Translations under genes and position numbers: made by a program
Assembly: GCA_947244595.1 (NCBI GenBank)
Contig: CAMXKT010000008.1
Span: forward strand, 1 to 40,581
DNA length: 40,581 nt
Reading direction: 5' to 3'
From: an uncultured Oscillibacter sp.
Lineage (GTDB): Bacteria; Bacillota; Clostridia; Oscillospirales; Oscillospiraceae
Shown: positions 1-5,674 of the stretch, in pieces
Position numbering within the stretch: position 1 is the first letter of the stretch
Layout: the number at the start of each line of letters is the position of its first letter
Notes under the pieces: generated by a model
The model's input: the letters and a program-made list of their open reading frames with translations, nothing else
Databases searched by the model: none
What the model was told of the DNA's origin: nothing

Positions 1-111
1 GACTCGGACATCCGGGTCATGGAGCACATGCTCCGCCGGGACACCGGCAGCGCGGCGGAGGACTTCGGCCTGGGTGGGAGCGCCGTCCAGACCGCTCCGG
101 AAGACGAGTGA
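1..111 (+). CDS. 3' end of an unidentified gene
   Basis: Only the last 36 codons are inside the window, ending in TGA at 109-111. The visible tail is acidic and low in complexity, with no recognisable motif. A strong hairpin terminator follows within 6 bases, which supports a genuine gene end. The family cannot be named from this fragment. Confidence 0.6.
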   Translation, partial: DSDIRVMEHMLRRDTGSAAEDFGLGGSAVQTAPEDE

Positions 112-116
112 CAAAC

Positions 117-147
117 GGCCCGGTCCGCCCTGGACCGGGCCATTTTT
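117..147 (+). terminator. Rho-independent terminator
   Basis: A 10-bp perfect stem (GGCCCGGTCC / GGACCGGGCC, 117-126 and 132-141) is followed by ATTTTT. It closes the upstream partial gene. Confidence 0.85.
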
Positions 148-192
148 CGGTAATGTAAACCCACGGTTAGCAGAAAGAACGTCCGCAGTTGG

Positions 193-222
193 TGGCAAAT
201 AACCTGCCGGACCTGCTATGAT
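193..222 (+). promoter_or_regulatory. Possible extended -10 promoter of the XRE gene
   Basis: TATGAT at 217-222 is preceded by TGC, forming an extended -10 (TGnTATGAT). A weak -35 TGGCAA lies 18 bp upstream at 193-198. It sits 26 bases before the start codon at 248. Confidence 0.35.
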
Positions 223-247
223 GGGACCCACAAAGGAGGGATGCCCT

Positions 248-1603
248 ATGACAACCGGACAGCGCGTGGCCCAAAAGCGAAAGGAGCTGGGCCTTTCCCA
301 AGAGGCCCTGGGGGAGAAGCTGGGCGTGTCCCGGCAGTCCATTTATAAGTGGGAGTCCGACAGCGCCCTGCCGGAGGTGGAGAAGCTGGTGGCCCTCAGC
401 CGTCTCTTCGGCGTGTCCGTGGGGTGGCTGCTGGGCGTGGAGGAGGAGGCCGCCCCCGGCGGCGGGGAACTGACGGAGGAACAGCTGCGGCTGGTGGAGG
501 AAATCGCCGCCCGGTACGTCCCCCGGCTCTCCTCCCACAGAATGGCGGTGCTGAAAATGTCCGTCATTACGGCGGCGGTGTGCCTCTGTCTGGTCCTGGG
601 GGGCTTCTACTGGCGGCTGGAGCAGCTGACCCGAAACGACTCCCAGCTCCAGGCCGCCATCAACCGGGTGGAGGGAGGCGTAAACCTCCAGATAAATGAA
701 GTCTCCAGCCGGGTGGAGGAACTTTTGCGGGAGCAGAACGCCGTCACCGCCGACTATGGAACCACGCTGGCAGGGGCGGACCCCTCCGCCAGCCAGGCCT
801 TCTTCCAGGCCTACGCCGTGCCCAAAAATTTCGTGGAGGGCATGACGGCGGAGTTCTACACCGTAAGCGGCGGAAGGCAGAACTCTGCCGTCCGGGCGGA
901 GCGGCAGGAGGGCCAGCGGTTCGCGGCGGAGCTGCGGTGCGGCCTGGCGGAGGACATCAGCGTCAGCGTGGCCTTCGTCTACCCCGACGGCACCCGGCAG
1001 ACCCAGGTGCTGGACCGCTACGCGGGGCTCTACGGCCAGACCTTCCCGGCGGTCCGGGCGGACTATGCCTTGGCCTATAAGCCGGTGGAAAACGGGACCT
1101 TTGCTCTGGCGGTGGCCAAAGGGACCCGGGAGGAAAACGGCCATTTGGACTGGAACCCTGACAGCATATCGCCGGCAGTCTCCGGGAGCACCCCGCCCGT
1201 GGCGGAGCTGGAAAGCCTGCGGGTGGGCCTGTTCAAAAACAAGAAGCTGGTGGACTGGGCGGTCTTCTCTGTGATACCGGAAGTGATAGAGGAGGAGACC
1301 ACGGCCCTCACCGGGGAGCAGTGGAAGGCCCTGGACAAGCTCCGGGACAACCAGGGAGACGGCAGCCGGGGCTACCAGTGGCTCAACTTCTATTTTACGC
1401 CCCAGGACGTCCCGGCGAAGGCCGGGGACGTGTTCCAGATCGCGGCGGTCATGGAGGATGTGTATGGCCGCACGGCGGTCCGGTCCGGCGGGGCCTTCGG
1501 CCTGGACGAGGGCTGGAAGGAGCTGACCAACCTGGACGCGGACACCTCGGATACCTACCCCGGCGGATGGATGCTGGAGGACGGGTCCTCCATCTGCTCC
1601 TGA
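248..1603 (+). CDS. Membrane-anchored XRE-family regulator
   Basis: 451 residues. Residues about 4-60 form an XRE/Cro helix-turn-helix (GLSQEALGEKLGVSRQSIYKWE). A single membrane segment lies at about 103-121, followed by a short coiled-coil-like stretch and a roughly 300-residue exported domain of unknown family. The layout suggests a one-component sensor that binds DNA in the cytoplasm and senses outside; this is inferred from topology. The start at 248 is chosen because AAAGGAGGG ends 7 bases before it; an in-frame ATG at 218 has no such site. The gene stands alone between two terminators. Confidence 0.85.
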   Translation: MTTGQRVAQKRKELGLSQEALGEKLGVSRQSIYKWESDSALPEVEKLVALSRLFGVSVGWLLGVEEEAAPGGGELTEEQLRLVEEIAARYVPRLSSHRMAVLKMSVITAAVCLCLVLGGFYWRLEQLTRNDSQLQAAINRVEGGVNLQINEVSSRVEELLREQNAVTADYGTTLAGADPSASQAFFQAYAVPKNFVEGMTAEFYTVSGGRQNSAVRAERQEGQRFAAELRCGLAEDISVSVAFVYPDGTRQTQVLDRYAGLYGQTFPAVRADYALAYKPVENGTFALAVAKGTREENGHLDWNPDSISPAVSGSTPPVAELESLRVGLFKNKKLVDWAVFSVIPEVIEEETTALTGEQWKALDKLRDNQGDGSRGYQWLNFYFTPQDVPAKAGDVFQIAAVMEDVYGRTAVRSGGAFGLDEGWKELTNLDADTSDTYPGGWMLEDGSSICS

Positions 1604-1607
1604 AAGA

Positions 1608-1636
1608 AACGGGACTGCTTTGGCAGTCCCGTTTTT
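1608..1636. terminator. Bidirectional terminator between convergent genes
   Basis: ACGGGACTGC and GCAGTCCCGT arms around a 4-base loop are followed by TTTTT on the plus strand and TTTCTTTC on the minus strand. It serves the XRE gene and probably guaD on the opposite strand. Confidence 0.8.
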
Positions 1637-1699
1637 CTACGTTGCCGTCGCTTCAGCGTGGATAAGCGCCAAGCAAACAGCGCGCGCGAAGGCTCTTTT

Positions 1700-1727
1700 G
1701 GTTACTTTTCTCTCGAGAAAAGTAACC
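1700..1727. repeat. 13-bp intergenic inverted repeat overlapping the guaD stop
   Basis: Perfect arms GGTTACTTTTCTC / GAGAAAAGTAACC are separated by only 2 bases. The guaD stop codon (minus strand, 1702-1704) lies inside the outer arm, so the last few codons of guaD are written by the repeat. There is no U-tract, so it is not an ordinary terminator. A similar 16-bp repeat with a 2-base spacer occurs at 34591-34624. Confidence 0.6.
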
Positions 1728-2973
1728 GCCCCTCGCTCCACACGGCCCGGACCGCGTCTCTCTGCCGCCGGTAGACGCAGCGCTCCAGGCGCTCCGCCGC
1801 CGTCATGGGGTGGGGCTGGGGGAGGTCTCCGTCGTCCAGAACAATGGCGTGGAGACGGTTCCCCGGGGCGAAGCCCGGCTGTTCTCCGAAGAACGCCGCC
1901 CCGGCGGAGGTCCCCAAATACCAGCCCTCCGCCACGGTGAGGAAGTCGGTTCCCCAATCGTCCAGGACCCGCCGGGCCTTGGAGGCCCGGATGGAGGCCG
2001 CCACCATGTCGAACATGTTCAGATGGTCCCCCCCGGCAATGTCGCTGCCCAGGGCCACCTTCAACCCCTCGTTCAGCATCACCCGGACCGGGGCCACGCC
2101 GGAGCAGAGATTCTGGTTGGAGTCCGCGCAGTGGACCACCGTCACTCCGGCTTCCTTCATGGCCGCCCGCTCCCGTTCGTCGGACCAGACGCAGTGAGCC
2201 ATGAGGGTCTTGTCGTTCCAAAGACCGTATTTGGCGTAGGTCTCCCAGTACTGCCGGCAGTCCGGGTGCAGCTCCTTGACCCAGGCGATCTCCCCGGTGT
2301 TCTCCGACAGGTGGGACTGGACGGGGAGGCTTCGCTCCGCCGCCAGCTTCCCCAAAAAGTCCATGAGCCCGTCGGTACAGGAGGGGGTGAACCGGGGGGT
2401 GAGGATGGGCTTAATGTGTTGGAAGTCCCCGCACTCCTCCAGCCAGCGGAGGGTCTCCCGCTGGGACTCCTCCGTCTCCTCCTGGAGGGCGGGTATGGCG
2501 TTCCGGTCCATGTTCACCTTGCCCACGTACCCGGTAACCCCGGCCTTTTCCAGCTCCTCCATCAGGATGAGGGTGGCCTCCCGGTGGAGGGAGGAGAACA
2601 TGCAGACCCGGGTGGTTCCGTTCTCAATGAGCTCCCGGGCCAGCTTCCTGTAGACCTCCCGGGCGTAGTCCGGGTCGGCGAAGCGGGACTCGGTGGGGAA
2701 GGTGTAGGCGTTCAGCCAGTCCAGCAGCGGCAGGTCCATGCCCATTCCCAGCATGGGGTATTGGGGCGCGTGGAGGTGCAGGTCCGCGAAGGATTGGAGG
2801 ATCAGCGCGTCCCCGTAGTCCTCCACCGGCGCTCCGGCGTATTGCTCCGGCAGGACGGGGAAGACCCCGGTGATGATCCCGTCCTCCGCCACGAGACAGC
2901 CGTTTTCCGTGACGTCCAGTTTCCCCAGGGCCGGGGCGGAGACGATGGTCCCCTTTAGAATTGTAGTCGACAT
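1702..2973 (-). CDS. guaD: Guanine deaminase
   Basis: 423-residue amidohydrolase predicted to convert guanine to xanthine and ammonia in the cytoplasm. Metal-site motifs are in family order: HLHAPQY (H66, H68), QSHLSEN (H221, E224), AHCV (H260) and GSD (D311). The segment MDLPLLDWLNAYTFPTE at about 79-95 is characteristic of GuaD rather than other chlorohydrolase-like enzymes. Start at 2973 is preceded by AAAAGGGG with an 8-base gap. The gene stands alone behind a guanine riboswitch (3055-3122), which supports the substrate assignment. The C-terminal residues are encoded by an inverted repeat, suggesting the original stop was altered by that element. Confidence 0.88.
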   Translation of the reverse strand: MSTTILKGTIVSAPALGKLDVTENGCLVAEDGIITGVFPVLPEQYAGAPVEDYGDALILQSFADLHLHAPQYPMLGMGMDLPLLDWLNAYTFPTESRFADPDYAREVYRKLARELIENGTTRVCMFSSLHREATLILMEELEKAGVTGYVGKVNMDRNAIPALQEETEESQRETLRWLEECGDFQHIKPILTPRFTPSCTDGLMDFLGKLAAERSLPVQSHLSENTGEIAWVKELHPDCRQYWETYAKYGLWNDKTLMAHCVWSDERERAAMKEAGVTVVHCADSNQNLCSGVAPVRVMLNEGLKVALGSDIAGGDHLNMFDMVAASIRASKARRVLDDWGTDFLTVAEGWYLGTSAGAAFFGEQPGFAPGNRLHAIVLDDGDLPQPHPMTAAERLERCVYRRQRDAVRAVWSEGRLLFSREK

Positions 2974-3004
2974 GTCAGCAACCCCTTTTCAAATTTGCCG
3001 ATAC

Positions 3005-3060
3005 AAAAACAAAAAGGACGCCTGTCCGGATAGGGGAATTCCCCTCCGTACAGACACCCA
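3005..3060 (-). terminator. Riboswitch-controlled terminator of guaD
   Basis: On the minus strand a long stem follows the aptamer: GGGG/CCCC around an AATT loop, then CGG/CCG and CTGT/ACAG. It can extend downward through GGGTGT pairing with GCGTCC, directly onto the U-tract TTTTTGTTTTT. The basal GGGTG is also the 3' strand of aptamer helix P1. The two structures therefore compete, which predicts read-through when guanine stabilises P1. Confidence 0.75.
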
Positions 3061-3122
3061 TAGAGAAGCCTTTGGCGGCTTCGTAGAAACGCCCGCGCCA
3101 TGTCAGCGGGCTTATATGAGGC
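3055..3122 (-). ncRNA. Guanine riboswitch aptamer
   Basis: The minus strand matches the purine aptamer step by step: CTCATATAA (P1 and J1-2), P2 GCCCGC/GCGGGC closed by TGACATGG, the invariant GTTTCTAC of J2-3, P3 GAAGCC/GGCTTC, then TCTATGGG (J3-1 and P1). The base at the specificity position (equivalent to 74 in xpt) is C, which indicates guanine rather than adenine. The base before it is U where xpt has A, a small deviation in the core. The loops resemble the usual kissing-loop sequences. Confidence 0.92.
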
Positions 3123-3148
3123 CCTTACCCTTGTATCGGGTTGCCTAT

Positions 3149-3177
3149 AGTGTACCACGCCCGGCGGCGGAAATCAA
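3149..3177 (-). promoter_or_regulatory. guaD promoter
   Basis: -35 TTGATT (3172-3177) and -10 TACACT (3149-3154) with a 17-bp spacer on the minus strand. The predicted transcript begins near 3143 with GGCAACCCGATACAAGGG, just ahead of the riboswitch. Confidence 0.7.
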
Positions 3178-3249
3178 GCACCAGTTCCGACCTCTTTGCC
3201 TATACTGTCATACGGGCGGTCCGCCGTCCGAATTGAGAATAAGGCGTTG

Positions 3250-4017
3250 ATGTGTATGCTACGGTCTCTTGGCTGGGCCGCCCTGGGCACGGGCTTCACG
3301 TTTTTGATGACCACCCTGGGCGCCGCCATGGTGTTTTTTCTCTCCGGGGAGCCCAGGCCCCGGTTTCAAAAGGCGATGCTGGGCTTTGCCGCCGGGGTGA
3401 TGACGGCGGCCTCCGTGTGGAGCCTGCTGCTCCCCGCCATCGACCAGGCCACGGAGGAGGGCCGGGTCCCCGGCTGGCTCCCGGCGGCGGCGGGGATGCT
3501 GCTGGGTGTGGTGTTCCTGGCGGCGCTGGACGCGCTGCTGCCCCATTTGCGTCAGGCGAAGGAAGTCAACGACGCCTGGCGGCAGAACACGCTGCTGATG
3601 ACGGCCATCACCCTACATAACGTGCCGGAGGGCATGGCGGTGGGCCTGGCCTTCGCCCTGGCGGCAAACGGGGAGGGGGCCGCCGGAGCCATGGCCTTGG
3701 CTCTCGGCATCGGCATCCAGAATTTCCCCGAGGGGGCGGCGGTGGCCCTGCCCCTGCGGCAGGAGGGCCGGGGGCGTCTCGGCGCCTTCACCGGCGGGAT
3801 GCTGTCCGGGGCGGTGGAGCCGGTGTTCGGCATTCTGGTGGTGCTGATCGCCGCCTGGGCCCACCCCATGATGCCTTGGCTCTTGAGCTTCGCCGCCGGG
3901 GCCATGCTTTACGTGGTGGTGGAGGAGCTGGTGCCCCAGGCCCACAGCCGGGCGGGGACCTGTGGATTTGTGGGGGGCTTCCTCATTATGATGGTGCTGG
4001 ATGTGGCCTTAGGGTAA
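3250..4017 (+). CDS. ZIP-family divalent metal transporter
   Basis: 255 residues with about eight membrane segments. Two ZIP signature helices are visible: HNVPEGMAVGLAF and NFPEGAAVALPL, whose His and Glu residues form the metal path in this family. It probably imports zinc or another divalent metal (family knowledge; the metal is not readable here). AAGG ends 5 bases before the ATG at 3250; a second ATG at 3256 is possible, and a TTG at 3196 lacks a ribosome site. The gene is divergent from guaD and ends in a terminator. Confidence 0.88.
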   Translation: MCMLRSLGWAALGTGFTFLMTTLGAAMVFFLSGEPRPRFQKAMLGFAAGVMTAASVWSLLLPAIDQATEEGRVPGWLPAAAGMLLGVVFLAALDALLPHLRQAKEVNDAWRQNTLLMTAITLHNVPEGMAVGLAFALAANGEGAAGAMALALGIGIQNFPEGAAVALPLRQEGRGRLGAFTGGMLSGAVEPVFGILVVLIAAWAHPMMPWLLSFAAGAMLYVVVEELVPQAHSRAGTCGFVGGFLIMMVLDVALG

Positions 4018-4022
4018 GAAGA

Positions 4023-4046
4023 CGCGGCGGTCCTGAGACCGCCGCG
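4023..4046. terminator. Hairpin terminator between convergent genes
   Basis: GCGGCGGTC / GACCGCCGC arms with a short loop sit between the ZIP gene stop and the convergent small gene stop at 4049. The following plus-strand tract is only moderately T-rich (CTTTACTTCTTCTT). Confidence 0.65.
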
Positions 4047-4048
4047 CT

Positions 4049-4228
4049 TTACTTCTTCTTCCGATGCCGGAGGTCATAGAGAAACTTGAGGGTCCGCTCT
4101 CCCTCCACCACCCGGCGGAACTCGCCGCAGCCCTCGCAGAGGTCCCGCTCGTCCGACAGGACATAGTCCCGCTCGGTCCAATGGGCATGGTGCATCCGGT
4201 TCCAGCAGTCCAGGCAAAATTCGGCCAT
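4049..4228 (-). CDS. Small zinc-ribbon protein
   Basis: 59 residues with two Cys pairs, CLDC near the start and CEGC in the middle, spaced as in a four-cysteine zinc ribbon, and a basic tail. GAGGTGAG upstream marks the start at 4228. It is divergent from two XRE regulators and its promoter lies between matching direct repeats, so it may be their target. No enzymatic motif is visible; the function is unknown. Confidence 0.7.
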   Translation of the reverse strand: MAEFCLDCWNRMHHAHWTERDYVLSDERDLCEGCGEFRRVVEGERTLKFLYDLRHRKKK

Positions 4229-4253
4229 TTTTGAACTCACCTCAATTTTAATT

Positions 4254-4320
4254 ATCTTTACAATAATATTACGCCTCTGCACATGATACTGTCAAGTAGA
4301 AAATACTCATCTTTACAATA
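4254..4320. promoter_or_regulatory. Divergent promoter region with 12-bp direct repeats
   Basis: ATCTTTACAATA occurs perfectly at 4254-4265 and 4309-4320, 55 bp apart. The minus-strand promoter is TTGACA (4290-4295), an 18-bp spacer, then TAATAT (4266-4271); one repeat covers its start point. The plus-strand -10 candidate TACAAT (4314-4319) lies inside the other repeat, with a weak -35 at 4291-4296. The repeats are placed like operators for the neighbouring XRE protein or proteins. Confidence 0.6.
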
Positions 4321-4336
4321 AAGGCTTGGACAGTTC

Positions 4337-4588
4337 ATGAAGCTATATGATTATCATGGCAGATATAATTGCTCAGGCGAGCGCATCCGGGAACAGAGGA
4401 AAGCGCTCCATCTTTCACAGGAGCAATTGGCCGCGAAAATGCAACTGGCTGGGTTGGATGTTACCCAGCACATGATTAGCCGAATTGAAACGGGGCTGAG
4501 AATTGTGCCGGATTTTGAGATCCCCTTTTTCGCGGACGCTCTGGGCGTGTCTCCGCTCTGGCTTCTGGAGAGGGAAGGAAGCGAATGA
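4337..4588 (+). CDS. Small XRE-type regulator, first of a pair
   Basis: 83 residues, almost entirely an XRE helix-turn-helix (RIREQRKALHLSQEQLAAK, then ISRIETG). The layout YN..G..I....K.LSQ..LA..LGLDV....I.RIE.G matches the regulator at 35060-35308, so the two are relatives. The ribosome site is weak (AAAGG about 12 bases upstream). It overlaps the next gene by an ATGA junction, so the two are translated together. It is likely autoregulatory through the direct repeats upstream (inference). Its A+T content is higher than that of its neighbours. Confidence 0.82.
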   Translation: MKLYDYHGRYNCSGERIREQRKALHLSQEQLAAKMQLAGLDVTQHMISRIETGLRIVPDFEIPFFADALGVSPLWLLEREGSE

Positions 4589-4812
4589 TGGACTGCTGTG
4601 AACGAATACGCGCTTTGCGGGAGGACCGGGACTTGACCCAGTCGTTCATCGCGGGGCTGCTGCACGTGGGACAGAAGACCTATTCGGACTATGAGCTCGG
4701 CAGGACCCGCATCCCACTGGACAGTATCATCATTTTGGCGAAGTACTACAATGTCAGTATGGACTACATCTGCGGCGTCTCCAATGAGTGCCGCTGGTTT
4801 CCGAAAAAATGA
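4585..4812 (+). CDS. Small XRE-type regulator, second of a pair
   Basis: 75 residues carrying a compact XRE domain: IRALREDRDLTQSFIAGLL, then TYSDYELGRTRIP and the family-typical ILAKYYNVSMDYICG. The start overlaps the stop of the preceding regulator (ATGA), with a second ATG one codon on. Unlike its neighbour it is an ordinary phage-repressor-like XRE of a type widespread in Clostridia. A strong terminator follows, so the two regulators form a closed bicistron. Confidence 0.82.
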   Translation: MMDCCERIRALREDRDLTQSFIAGLLHVGQKTYSDYELGRTRIPLDSIIILAKYYNVSMDYICGVSNECRWFPKK

Positions 4813-4847
4813 AGGACCGAAGGACGTCCGTCCTCCGGCCCTTTTTA
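4813..4847 (+). terminator. Terminator of the XRE pair
   Basis: GGACCGAAGGAC / GTCCTCCGGCCC arms with a short loop are followed by CTTTTTAT. Confidence 0.8.
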
Positions 4848-4862
4848 TAAAAAGCAGGTCTT

Positions 4863-5006
4863 TCACTCTTCGTCATCGGTGTCCTTACCCGGCTTGTATT
4901 GCTCCTCGCCGCTTTCAATGAAAAGGAGGAAGTCATTGATTTTCTTTTCACTCCATCCGGCGGCACGAAGCCCGAGAATCAGTCTTGCGCTCTCCTGCAT
5001 GTTCAT
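4863..5006 (-). CDS. 47-residue protein of unknown function
   Basis: A short reading frame, MNMQESARLILGLRAAGW at its start, with a helical SEKKINDFLLFIESG core and an acidic tail ending TDDEE. AAGGAGG lies 9 bases before the ATG at 5006, as good as any site in the window; a second ATG follows two codons later. The composition (small amphipathic helical protein) and the ribosome site argue for a real gene. I do not recognise a characterised function. Confidence 0.65.
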   Translation of the reverse strand: MNMQESARLILGLRAAGWSEKKINDFLLFIESGEEQYKPGKDTDDEE

Positions 5007-5066
5007 TTCTTTGCGCCTCCTTCCCTGTTCGTAACGGTTTTGACTGCGTCATTGAGTCGCGGCAAA

Positions 5067-5498
5067 TCAGGTCTTCGCGTTGATCTGCGCCCCGCACTTG
5101 GGGCAGGTGATGACGATTTTCCCCTTCCCCGTGGGGACCCGGCAGATGGTCTTGCAGCTCTTGCAGGTGAAATACTTGTGCTCCTTGTCGGCGTGGCGGG
5201 CCCGGGCTCCGGCGCTGCGGTTCTTGACCCCGCAGTACCAGTTTACCCACTTCTGGTTCTCCATCCGCCGCCGGGAGAGGTTCTTGGAGAAGGAGCGGAA
5301 CAGGATGACGATCATCAAAAAGAGCAGCACGCCCTCCAGCGCCCGGACGGCCAGGCCCTTCTTCATGAAGAAGCAGACCAGCTCCGCGGCCCACAGGACA
5401 AGATAGCCCCGGAACAGCGCCTGATTCAGCTGGTCCCACCCGTTGCGCCCGTACATGAAGCGGGCCACCGCACCGCCGATCCTCTGGAAGATGCCCAT
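5067..5498 (-). CDS. Membrane protein with C-terminal zinc ribbon
   Basis: 143 residues. One or two membrane segments lie between about 28 and 68 (ALFRGYLVLWAAELVCFF and ALEGVLLFLMIVILF). A basic linker follows, then a zinc ribbon, CKSCKTICRVP with CPKCGAQI, at about 113-140. AAAGGAG sits upstream of the start at 5498. A substrate or partner cannot be named; the ribbon faces the cytoplasm if the basic linker obeys the positive-inside rule. It is divergent from htpG. Confidence 0.75.
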   Translation of the reverse strand: MGIFQRIGGAVARFMYGRNGWDQLNQALFRGYLVLWAAELVCFFMKKGLAVRALEGVLLFLMIVILFRSFSKNLSRRRMENQKWVNWYCGVKNRSAGARARHADKEHKYFTCKSCKTICRVPTGKGKIVITCPKCGAQINAKT

Positions 5499-5603
5499 AC
5501 CCTCGAACTCCTTTGCCGGTCCTGTCGTTTTTTGATCCTCTATATTCTACTCGCAACCGGCCGGACAGACAACCGCTTTGGGCGGAAATTTACAAAATGG
5601 TCA

Positions 5604-5632
5604 TTTATTTTCCATAGGGGCTGTGCTATATT
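5604..5632 (+). promoter_or_regulatory. Possible htpG promoter
   Basis: A good -10 (TATATT, 5627-5632) has only a poor -35 (TTTATT, 5604-5609) at 17 bp. The region is A+T rich. No CIRCE-type inverted repeat is visible. Confidence 0.35.
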
Positions 5633-5674
5633 TTAGAATTGTTAAAAAATTTAAAAAGGAAGTGTATCCAAACT

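Noticed and set aside
5560..5674. CIRCE or similar heat-shock operator before htpG
   Set aside because: No inverted repeat matching the CIRCE element was found.
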